Shown here piece after piece: positions 30,943 through 37,492 of a DNA stretch of 37,492 nt; the first letter of the stretch is position 1; each line of letters opens with the position of its first letter. A program made the translations under genes and the position numbers. The notes under the pieces are model-generated. The model was given only the letters and a program-made list of their open reading frames with translations, had not been told where the DNA came from and made no database searches. The stretch comes from a virus. Location of the stretch: the IMG/VR virus record IMGVR_UViG_3300034073_001491, positions 1 to 37,492 of that record; one strand, written 5' to 3'.

Positions 30943-32012
30943 TGGCTAAGGGAGATAAAGAGTTTCTTGCTGATGCGAACAAGCGCCTCAAGAAAACATA
31001 CAAATCGATCAACGACTACCTGACGGACAATGGACGTCTTAAGAAAGATGGCCCCGGCTATAGCCGCAGGTTGACAGAACTTCAGAATGCCCGTGGCGTA
31101 TCGCAACGAACTGCTTTGGTGATGTCGGGCAAGGTCATGGAAGAGGCCCGCAAGTTGTATGGCTCGGCCGCAGATCTTTACTCCATCCCAGAACTCAAGT
31201 CCATTTTTGAGAACGCCTTTATCAACGAATGGACTGTCGACGAATTGCTACGTCAGGTCGATAACACCGACTGGGCCAAAAGCAGAACCAACGCTCAAGA
31301 GTCATACGACATCCAAAAAACCGTTAACCCTACTGAAGCCGCCGCAAAGGTTGATGCGAACATTGCCCTTGTCCGGCGTGTGCTTAGTGGTAAAGGGCTG
31401 ACGGTTGGCGAAGATCAGGTTCGTGCTATTGCAGAAAAGGGAACCCGTGACGGCTGGGATGGTAACCAGTGGGACGAGTACACGGCTTCCGAAGCAATCA
31501 ACTACATGGCCGCTGGCGGGGGGCAAATCGCTGTTGCAGGACAGCCATCTGCTGGTGTATCCGTTACACCTACTGCGTCAGACCTGAGAAAGATTGCTAA
31601 AGACTTTGGGGTTACGGTTAGTGACAATGTTCTCAACCAGTATGTTGCTGACATTTCGACCAACCGTGCTACCCCGGATCAGTTCACAGAGTATGTCAGG
31701 CAGTCGGCACAGACGCTTTACCCGTCTTTGTCTGAGAGGTTGAAGACCGCCAACTTCGAACAGATTGTTGCACCGTACAAGAACCTGTATTCTCAGGTGC
31801 TTGAAGTCCCCGAAGAAAACGTCGATCTTACCAGCCCCGCCATGTCCCCTTTGTTCTCTGGGCCCGATCCTGAAAAGCCCCGCATGATGACCTCCACAGA
31901 ATGGGTCGCCTACCTCCGCAAAAAGCCAGAGTGGCAGAATACTCAGAACGCCTATAGGGAATACTCGGAAGTTGCGGCCACGTTGAACAAGATATTTGGA
32001 GGCACACGGTAA
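30942..32012 (+). CDS. Virion internal-protein candidate
   Basis: A 356-residue, mostly helical protein with a basic N-terminus (MAKGDKEFLADANKRLKKTYK). Both ends overlap neighbours by a few bases. The helical segments (SDLRKIAKDFGVTVSDNVLNQ) resemble the repeated small helical units of ejection-type proteins. No known family; role inferred from position. Confidence 0.5.
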   Translation: MAKGDKEFLADANKRLKKTYKSINDYLTDNGRLKKDGPGYSRRLTELQNARGVSQRTALVMSGKVMEEARKLYGSAADLYSIPELKSIFENAFINEWTVDELLRQVDNTDWAKSRTNAQESYDIQKTVNPTEAAAKVDANIALVRRVLSGKGLTVGEDQVRAIAEKGTRDGWDGNQWDEYTASEAINYMAAGGGQIAVAGQPSAGVSVTPTASDLRKIAKDFGVTVSDNVLNQYVADISTNRATPDQFTEYVRQSAQTLYPSLSERLKTANFEQIVAPYKNLYSQVLEVPEENVDLTSPAMSPLFSGPDPEKPRMMTSTEWVAYLRKKPEWQNTQNAYREYSEVAATLNKIFGGTR

Positions 32013-32890
32013 TGCCAGCATCAGACGTTCTTAAAGCAACAATTACCCGCCTGAGGCTGAACCCTCAGCAACAGCAACAGGTGTTCAATTTCTTCGACCA
32101 GAAGGTGTCGGACCCGACAGCCGTGCTCGACGACAACACCATTGCGTTCTACGTTTCTCAGGAACCTGCTATTCAAGCAATCTTCGATGAACGATTCGCA
32201 GGCAACAAAATCCTCAGAGAACAAGGGAAAGCCGAATATTCGTTCTCTAACTACATCGCCCTCGAACAAGAACTCCAAAACGACCTACGTGACTCAGGCT
32301 TCCCCCCCGGCTTCTACGACGATCCCGCCTCACTCGCCCGATTCATCGGCGGCGAAGTATCACGTGCAGAACTCCGTGACCGGGCACAAGCCGCCTACGT
32401 CGCAGTGCGACAAGCAGACCCAGCCACCGTGGCAGAACTACAAAACCTGTACGGCGTGAACGAAGGAGAACTAGCGGCCTACTTCCTCGACCCCACAAAA
32501 GCGTTGGACGCTATGGGTAAGAGGCTCACCGGCCAAGACTTGACCCGTCGGGTGCAGGCCGCACAAGTTGGCGCACAAGCCCGCCTCCAAGCCGGAATCG
32601 GCCTCACCGCCCAACAGGCAGAACAACTCGCCACACAAGGAGTCGGAGTCGAAGAAGCCAGAACCGGGTTCGCCGCTATCCGCCAGCAAGAAGGACTCTT
32701 CCAGCCACAACTCGCAGGGGAACAAGCGATCTCTCAGGAAGAGCAGATTGGTGCCGCACTCGGCCTGAACGCCCAAGCCGCACAACGAGTAGCCACCCGT
32801 CGTCGCCGTCGTCAAGCAGAGTTCGAAGCGGGCGGAGGATTCGCCGCAGGACAAACAGGCATGGGCGGTCTCCGCACAGTTGGCGAATGA
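32012..32890 (+). CDS. Virion internal-protein candidate, Gln/Ala-rich
   Basis: A 292-residue protein with ATG 32012. The N-terminus is Gln-rich (LRLNPQQQQQVFNFFDQ). Much of the second half is Ala/Gln-rich helix (VQAAQVGAQARLQAGIGL, QQAEQLATQG) and the end basic then Gly-rich (RRRRRQAEFEAGGGFAAG). Its composition resembles ejection or internal proteins of podoviruses. ATGA coupling to a tiny zinc gene. Confidence 0.5.
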   Translation: MPASDVLKATITRLRLNPQQQQQVFNFFDQKVSDPTAVLDDNTIAFYVSQEPAIQAIFDERFAGNKILREQGKAEYSFSNYIALEQELQNDLRDSGFPPGFYDDPASLARFIGGEVSRAELRDRAQAAYVAVRQADPATVAELQNLYGVNEGELAAYFLDPTKALDAMGKRLTGQDLTRRVQAAQVGAQARLQAGIGLTAQQAEQLATQGVGVEEARTGFAAIRQQEGLFQPQLAGEQAISQEEQIGAALGLNAQAAQRVATRRRRRQAEFEAGGGFAAGQTGMGGLRTVGE

Positions 32891-32982
32891 CCTGCCAAAA
32901 CTGCGATCAAACTTTTGACCCAATCCAAACTAGATGGCGATGCCCCCACTGCGGCCTTAAGCACCACTGTTGCGAAGGCTAA
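32887..32982 (+). CDS. 31-residue zinc ribbon
   Basis: MTCQNCDQTFDPIQTRWRC and the following PHCGLKHHCCEG form two Cys pairs at zinc-ribbon spacing. ATG 32887 overlaps the previous stop by ATGA. An unusual place for such a gene, between virion proteins and scaffold. Confidence 0.55.
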   Translation: MTCQNCDQTFDPIQTRWRCPHCGLKHHCCEG

Positions 32983-33023
32983 AAAACCGTGATACCTTAA
33001 GACCGATCCCGATGGGAGGAACT

Positions 33024-33103
33024 CAAGACTCAGCCCCCATAAGTCTTGACGTAAGTATGGGGTGTAACAACACAAGTAGCCGTCGTACTCCTCCGGTACG
33101 ACG
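33024..33103 (+). promoter_or_regulatory. Two hairpins in the leader of the scaffold-capsid genes
   Basis: CAAGACT/AGTCTTG (33024-33030 with 33042-33048) and CGTCGTAC/GTACGACG (33081-33088 with 33096-33103) are perfect stems. The second loop is TCCTCCG, complementary to GGAGGA at 33016-33021. They may stabilise, process or control the highly translated scaffold-capsid message. Confidence 0.5.
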
Positions 33104-33124
33104 TGGACGAAACGGAGAGTGCCA

Positions 33125-33583
33125 ATGTCAAACATCGCAGACGAGTTCTACGAGGACGACGACCAGCCGCAGGAATCCAACCCCGTCAGGGCAAGGATGA
33201 AGCAGTTGGAGAAAGAAAACCGTGAGTACAAGAAAATGCTTGCGGAAGCAGAAGCGGCCCAGAAAGAACTGGCATTCGTGAAAGCAGGGATCGACCTGAC
33301 TTCACCAATGGCAAAGTATTTCGTCAAGGGCTACGACGGCGAACTTTCTCCAGAAGCAATCAGGCAGGCCGCCGAAGAGGCACAGTTGATTACACCCCAA
33401 CCAGAAGTCGCAAACGAAGACAAGCAAGCGTGGCAGACCAGTAACAAGGTGGCCGCAGGCGCAGAGTCATCAACAGAGATTCCTAGTTGGACCAAGCGAA
33501 TCAACGACGCCAATTCCGAAGCAGAACTGATGGCGGTATTCGCAGAGGCGCAGGCTCAGGGCATCGACCTGACCGAACTGTAA
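33125..33583 (+). CDS. Capsid scaffolding protein
   Basis: A 152-residue acidic protein, ATG 33125 with GGAGAG at a suitable distance (a GTG at 33119 is less likely). It is a charged helix and coiled coil at the N-terminus (RMKQLEKENREYKKMLAEAE), then a flexible middle and a short C-terminal helix (WTKRINDANSEAELMAVFAE). It directly precedes the capsid gene, the usual order. It should guide procapsid assembly and leave before packaging. Confidence 0.75.
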   Translation: MSNIADEFYEDDDQPQESNPVRARMKQLEKENREYKKMLAEAEAAQKELAFVKAGIDLTSPMAKYFVKGYDGELSPEAIRQAAEEAQLITPQPEVANEDKQAWQTSNKVAAGAESSTEIPSWTKRINDANSEAELMAVFAEAQAQGIDLTEL

Positions 33584-33599
33584 AACCAACCACTTCTAG

Positions 33600-33617
33600 T
33601 TCTTAAGGAGAACCAAT
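33600..33617 (+). promoter_or_regulatory. Ribosome binding site cassette of the capsid gene
   Basis: TTCTTAAGGAGAACCAAT contains AAGGAG at good spacing from ATG 33619. The same 18 bases occur on the minus strand (14979-14996) before a 46-residue gene. Confidence 0.7.
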
Positions 33618-33618
33618 C

Positions 33619-34599
33619 ATGGCGGATTACTACGCCGCAGAAACCGGGACAGCAAACCTGTCCGTCGACCAGACCGCATTTGAGAAGTTGGCATACTTCG
33701 CCCTCCGTGACGAGATGTACTTCGATCAGTTCGCAGAGGTTCAGGCGACCAACGCCACGAACCCCGGAGCAACGGTCACCTTCACCATCTTTCAGGACAT
33801 GGCGGCCGCCACGACCGCACTTGGCGAGGCTGAAGATGTCACCCCTGTCGCACTGAGCGACTCGCAGGTGTCCGTCACCCTCAACGAGTACGGCAACGCC
33901 ACCGTCACGACCGCCAAGTTGCGGGCAACCTCGTTCCTCCCGGTCGACCCGGTAGCGGCGAACGCTGTCGGCTACAACGCCGGTCTGTCCATCGACACCA
34001 TCGCCCGTAACGCCGCACAGGCCGGAACGAATGTCGTGTACGCCACTGGCGGTGCGACCGATCCGACGGCCCGTAACACGGTCCAGCCGGAGGACACCCT
34101 TACCGCCAACGACATCCGCAAGGTTGTCGCCCAGTTGCGGAAGGCCAATGTCCCCACCATCGGCGGTTCGTATGTTGCGATGATCCACCCGGATGTGTCG
34201 TACGACTTCCGTTCGGCCACGGACGCCGCCGCATGGCGTACCCCGGCGAACTATGTCAACCCGCAGGGCATCTACAACGGTGAGATCGGCCTGTTTGAGG
34301 GTGTGCGTTTCATCGAGTCGCCCCGTGCGCCGCTGTTCGCCAACGCCTCGGATGGCTCGTCGTCGTCGGGTACGGTGGATGTGTACGGCACCCTCGTCAT
34401 GGGTCGTCAGGCTCTCGCTAAGGGCATCAGCCTCGGCGGCGAGTACGGCGCACAGCCGACCATCGTGTACGGCACGATCACCGACATCCTGAAGCGTTTC
34501 CGTCCGGTGGGCTGGAAGCACTTCGTCGGGTACGGCGTGTTCCGTGAGGAAGCACTTCGTCGTATCGAGTCGGCGTCGTCCATCGGTGCGAACGCCTAA
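33619..34599 (+). CDS. Major capsid protein, N4-gp56-like
   Basis: A 326-residue protein with a strong ribosome binding site. It has the pattern of the N4-gp56 family of major capsid proteins (HK97 fold): an N-terminal arm (MADYYAAETGTANLSVDQ), GATVTFTIFQDM, the Ile/Val strands of the P-domain, YVAMIHPDVSYDFR, AAAWRTPANYV, and YNGEIGLFEGVRFIESPRA. The C-terminus ends in a short charged helix. It is followed by the terminator at 34616, which fits its high expression. Confidence 0.88.
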   Translation: MADYYAAETGTANLSVDQTAFEKLAYFALRDEMYFDQFAEVQATNATNPGATVTFTIFQDMAAATTALGEAEDVTPVALSDSQVSVTLNEYGNATVTTAKLRATSFLPVDPVAANAVGYNAGLSIDTIARNAAQAGTNVVYATGGATDPTARNTVQPEDTLTANDIRKVVAQLRKANVPTIGGSYVAMIHPDVSYDFRSATDAAAWRTPANYVNPQGIYNGEIGLFEGVRFIESPRAPLFANASDGSSSSGTVDVYGTLVMGRQALAKGISLGGEYGAQPTIVYGTITDILKRFRPVGWKHFVGYGVFREEALRRIESASSIGANA

Positions 34600-34615
34600 T
34601 TCCTAACCGACAAGG

Positions 34616-34659
34616 AATAGCGAAGCCCCTCCGGGAAACCGGGGGGGCTTTTGCTATTC
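34616..34659 (+). terminator. Strong intrinsic terminator after capsid gene
   Basis: AAGCCCCTCCGG pairs with CCGGGGGGGCTT around a GAAA tetraloop, followed by TTTT on the plus strand. Outer bases GAATAGC and GCTATTC extend the stem, so it may also stop minus-strand transcription. Confidence 0.9.
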
Positions 34660-34666
34660 TCCATGC

Positions 34667-34921
34667 GTGGCAACATTCCGACCCCCAACAGATCCGTTTG
34701 TTCGTTTTGACGACGGCTCCGGCACCGGCATTTTTAGTTTCTTGAAGGGCTGGCCTCGGGGTAGGAATGTCTACAAACTGGTATCCGGTGAGTTCACCGA
34801 GTATCAGCCCGGGGATATGACGACGGTGGAAAAGATTTACCACGGTGGACATATTCACCCGTTGACCGCTGAAGAAGAAGCCGATTTGATTGCGGCGGGA
34901 TACGAGGATTACATCGAATGA
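34667..34921 (+). CDS. Small virion-adjacent conserved protein
   Basis: An 84-residue protein with GTG 34667, no clear ribosome binding site. Pattern GWPRGRNVYKLVSGEFTE..., KIYHGGHIHPLTAEEEADLIAAGYEDY is a small protein type that follows capsid genes in many actinobacterial phages. It may be a head decoration or connector-related protein; unproven. ATGA coupling to the next gene. Confidence 0.65.
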   Translation: MATFRPPTDPFVRFDDGSGTGIFSFLKGWPRGRNVYKLVSGEFTEYQPGDMTTVEKIYHGGHIHPLTAEEEADLIAAGYEDYIE

Positions 34922-35217
34922 AACACCGTGAGGTTCACCCGAACCTTGATGTGGACGGCTGTTTTGGGTGTCGGGTTGCTGGTATCTCGTTCGGGGCTAA
35001 CTCCACGACGACCCGTGGCAAGGTGGTTGCTGAGACGAATCAGCGGGCGAAGAACTGGGACAAGGATATGCCTGCTTACAAACGGTTGCGCCAGCAGGGG
35101 TTACAGCCGAAGAACATTGATGGGGCCGCCAAGATTGAAGCAACGGCTAAGACAGAGGCACAGGTTGAGGGTCGTCCGAATATTGAAGCCCTTGTGAAGC
35201 GTGGCGTTGCGGAGTGA
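34918..35217 (+). CDS. Conserved small protein with CxxC
   Basis: A 99-residue protein with ATG 34918 overlapping the previous stop. HPNLDVDGCFGCRVAGISF gives one Cys pair and a nearby His, followed by a helix and the pattern AYKRLRQQGLQPKNIDGAA typical of small actinobacterial-phage proteins in the structural region. Function unknown. Confidence 0.65.
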   Translation: MKHREVHPNLDVDGCFGCRVAGISFGANSTTTRGKVVAETNQRAKNWDKDMPAYKRLRQQGLQPKNIDGAAKIEATAKTEAQVEGRPNIEALVKRGVAE

Positions 35218-36299
35218 ACTACCAGAACTGGGTGGGGGTGAACGACCCGAAGTATGGCTATGGGTCGATGTTGAAAGGGTTTGTGGATCATGTGCCGGAT
35301 GGGGTGACGCTCAATAAGAAAGCCTCGGTTGAGGTGTATATGGGGGTGCCGTATGTGAAAGGGTCATGGTTGGAGGGGGTGCATCGTGTCTGTTTTACGA
35401 TGTGGGAAACGGATAAGTTGCCCGGGGATTTTCTCAGGTGGCTTGGCCAGTATGATCAGATTCTTGTCACCTGCCAACATAATGTTGAACTGTTTTCACG
35501 ACATCATGACAGCGTGAGTTATGTCCCCCTCGGGGTGGATCAAACTTTCTGGAAACCTGTCAAAGAACCAGCGTCGGGTCCGTTCAGGTTTCATGCTGGC
35601 GGTTCACTGTGGGGCCGCAAAGGGCTAGATGTTGTCATCGAAGCGTTCCGCAGGTTGGGGATACCAGACACTGAGTTGCATATCAAGATCGCCCCTCACG
35701 CCAAAGATGTCCCCACCGCCCCACCCCCAAAAGGGGTCACTTTCCATCGGCAGTGGATGACGCTAGAGCAACAACGGGACTGGTTCCAGCAAGGTCATGT
35801 GTATGTCGCCCCGGCCCGTGGAGAAGGGTTCGGACTGATGCCGCTACAAGCCATCGCCTCCGGCATCCCCACAATCCTGTCCGATACTTCAGGGCAGAAA
35901 CAGTTCGCTCATCTTGCTACCGGGGTGATCCCGGTGAAGTCTGTCCGGTCGCCGTTGGGTGGCAACTGGGATGAGCCGGATGTGCGGGTGTTGACCGAGT
36001 TGATGCGGGATCATTATGACCGTTGGCAGGACCACCGCCAGAAAGCGTTGAACACCATCAGTCGGGTGGGGGAATTCTCATGGGAGTCAGCCGCCCGCAA
36101 ACTCGTTGAAGCCGTCCCTGAGGGGCATCTCATCAAACACAACCGCACCGTCGAACCAGATGTCATGGTCCGGGCCACCTTCCTGAGGGATGTCAAAGCC
36201 GACATCGGCAAACACCACTACCGATTCAAGAAGGGCGAAACGGCTATGCTCACCGAAGGAGTCCACCAAGTCCTCTACGACGCAGGAGCCATCGAATGA
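35214..36299 (+). CDS. GT-B glycosyltransferase (GT4-like)
   Basis: A 361-residue protein; GTG 35214 overlaps the previous TGA. It has the GT-B two-domain layout: VSYVPLGVDQTFWKP at the domain hinge, FRFHAGGSLWGRKGLDVVI in the second domain, VYVAPARGEGFGLMP as the nucleotide-sugar binding loop. The second Glu of the usual E-x7-E motif is Gln here (EGFGLMPLQ). A C-terminal ~60-residue extension (HHYRFKKGETAMLTEG) looks like a separate small beta domain. It probably modifies a virion protein or host polymer with the GT2 enzyme at the other edge. Confidence 0.82.
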   Translation: MNYQNWVGVNDPKYGYGSMLKGFVDHVPDGVTLNKKASVEVYMGVPYVKGSWLEGVHRVCFTMWETDKLPGDFLRWLGQYDQILVTCQHNVELFSRHHDSVSYVPLGVDQTFWKPVKEPASGPFRFHAGGSLWGRKGLDVVIEAFRRLGIPDTELHIKIAPHAKDVPTAPPPKGVTFHRQWMTLEQQRDWFQQGHVYVAPARGEGFGLMPLQAIASGIPTILSDTSGQKQFAHLATGVIPVKSVRSPLGGNWDEPDVRVLTELMRDHYDRWQDHRQKALNTISRVGEFSWESAARKLVEAVPEGHLIKHNRTVEPDVMVRATFLRDVKADIGKHHYRFKKGETAMLTEGVHQVLYDAGAIE

Positions 36300-36445
36300 A
36301 GAAGCAGTTTTGGGATAAGAAAAACCCAAAGAAGAAGTCCACTCCGTTGACTGCCAGCCAGAAGAAGGCGGCTGAGGCACGGGCTAAGAAGGCTGGTCGT
36401 AAGTACCCGAACCTTGTCGACAACGCATGGGCGGCGAAGCAATGA
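36296..36445 (+). CDS. Small Lys-rich basic protein
   Basis: A 49-residue protein (MKKQFWDKKNPKKKSTPLTA...), ATG 36296 overlapping the GT4 stop by ATGA. Strongly basic and Ala-rich, like the 37-residue protein at 1010. Possible nucleic-acid-binding or internal virion peptide. Confidence 0.6.
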   Translation: MKKQFWDKKNPKKKSTPLTASQKKAAEARAKKAGRKYPNLVDNAWAAKQ

Positions 36446-36714
36446 GCATCGAATACCGGGGCGAAAAGTTCGCTGGCTACAACAAACCGAAGCGCACCCC
36501 GAACGCCAAGAAATCCCACGCTGTCCTCGCCAAAGAAGGCGACAAGGTGAAACTGATCCGGTTCGGTCAGCAAGGCGTGTCTGGCTCCCCGAAGAAGGCT
36601 GGCGAGTCAGCGGCCGACAGGAAGCGTCGAGAGTCATTCAAAGCCCGCCACGCCAAGAACATCGCCAAAGGTAAGATGTCAGCGGCGTATTGGGCTGATC
36701 GTGTAAAGTGGTAG
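36442..36714 (+). CDS. Small basic phage protein, DUF6321-like
   Basis: A 90-residue protein; ATG 36442 (ATGA overlap) is preferred over an upstream GTG/ATG within the previous gene. The pattern FAGYNKPKRTPNAKKSHAVL, KLIRFGQQGVSGSPKKAGES and RHAKNIAKGKMSAAYWADRV resembles the DUF6321-type proteins seen in environmental tailed phages. Function unknown; structural-module position. Confidence 0.6.
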   Translation: MSIEYRGEKFAGYNKPKRTPNAKKSHAVLAKEGDKVKLIRFGQQGVSGSPKKAGESAADRKRRESFKARHAKNIAKGKMSAAYWADRVKW

Positions 36715-36717
36715 ACG

Positions 36718-37492
<775 letters not shown>

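Overview
The window reads as most of the genome of a tailed, probably short-tailed (podovirus-like), phage of an actinobacterium. The host signs are a phage-borne WhiB regulator, a secreted Rpf-like muralytic protein, a LexA box of the CGAAC-N4-GTTCG type used in Actinobacteria and Firmicutes, and promoters of the TTGACA-17-TAnnnT kind. The composition is GC-rich by eye. Both window edges cut genes: a family-2 glycosyltransferase on the left and a collagen-like fibre on the right. No tape-measure, tail-tube or baseplate hub gene is visible. The large proteins between portal and capsid, the N4-gp56-like capsid and the propeller-like nozzle candidate fit a podovirus plan.

Layout. 1-5259 (+): glycosyltransferase, a tiny basic protein, head-tail adaptor and nozzle candidates, and a tail-collar fibre. 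5307-7948 (+): lysis cassette with a holin candidate, a secreted Thr/Ser-rich protein, membrane proteins and an M15 peptidase endolysin. 7967-8510 (+): small accessory genes. 8507-13908 (+): early/recombination module driven by a strong promoter with a 10-bp inverted repeat: YqaJ/lambda-type exonuclease, annealing protein, RHH protein, Hjc-like resolvase, a second nuclease-like protein, Rpf-like secreted protein, HNH nuclease, SSB and WhiB, many joined by ATGA/TGATG overlaps. A hairpin at 13897-13932 separates this from a convergent cluster. 13955-19071 (-): about 15 small genes, many of them zinc-ribbon proteins, plus a SprT-like metalloprotease, with one promoter upstream of the cluster and an internal one beside a LexA box. 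19072-20102: a 1-kb gene-poor divergent region. 20103-34599 (+): basic protein, terminase, portal, a 1570-residue internal protein and three further internal-protein candidates, scaffold and capsid, closed by a strong terminator. 34667-37492 (+): small virion-associated genes, a GT4 glycosyltransferase, a fibre-base protein and the collagen-like fibre.

The most striking part is the divergent region. It carries a perfect 16-bp chromosomal-type parS site, two perfect tandem 20-bp repeats, an abrupt C-rich to G/T-rich strand switch, two adjacent near-DnaA boxes, and a tRNA-like element with an inserted segment bounded by a long inverted repeat. No ParA/ParB, replication initiator, polymerase, helicase or integrase gene is seen in the window. 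The simplest reading is an origin/partition (and possibly attachment) region that borrows the host DnaA and ParB proteins. That is inference from sites, not shown function; the missing part of the genome could hold some of these genes.
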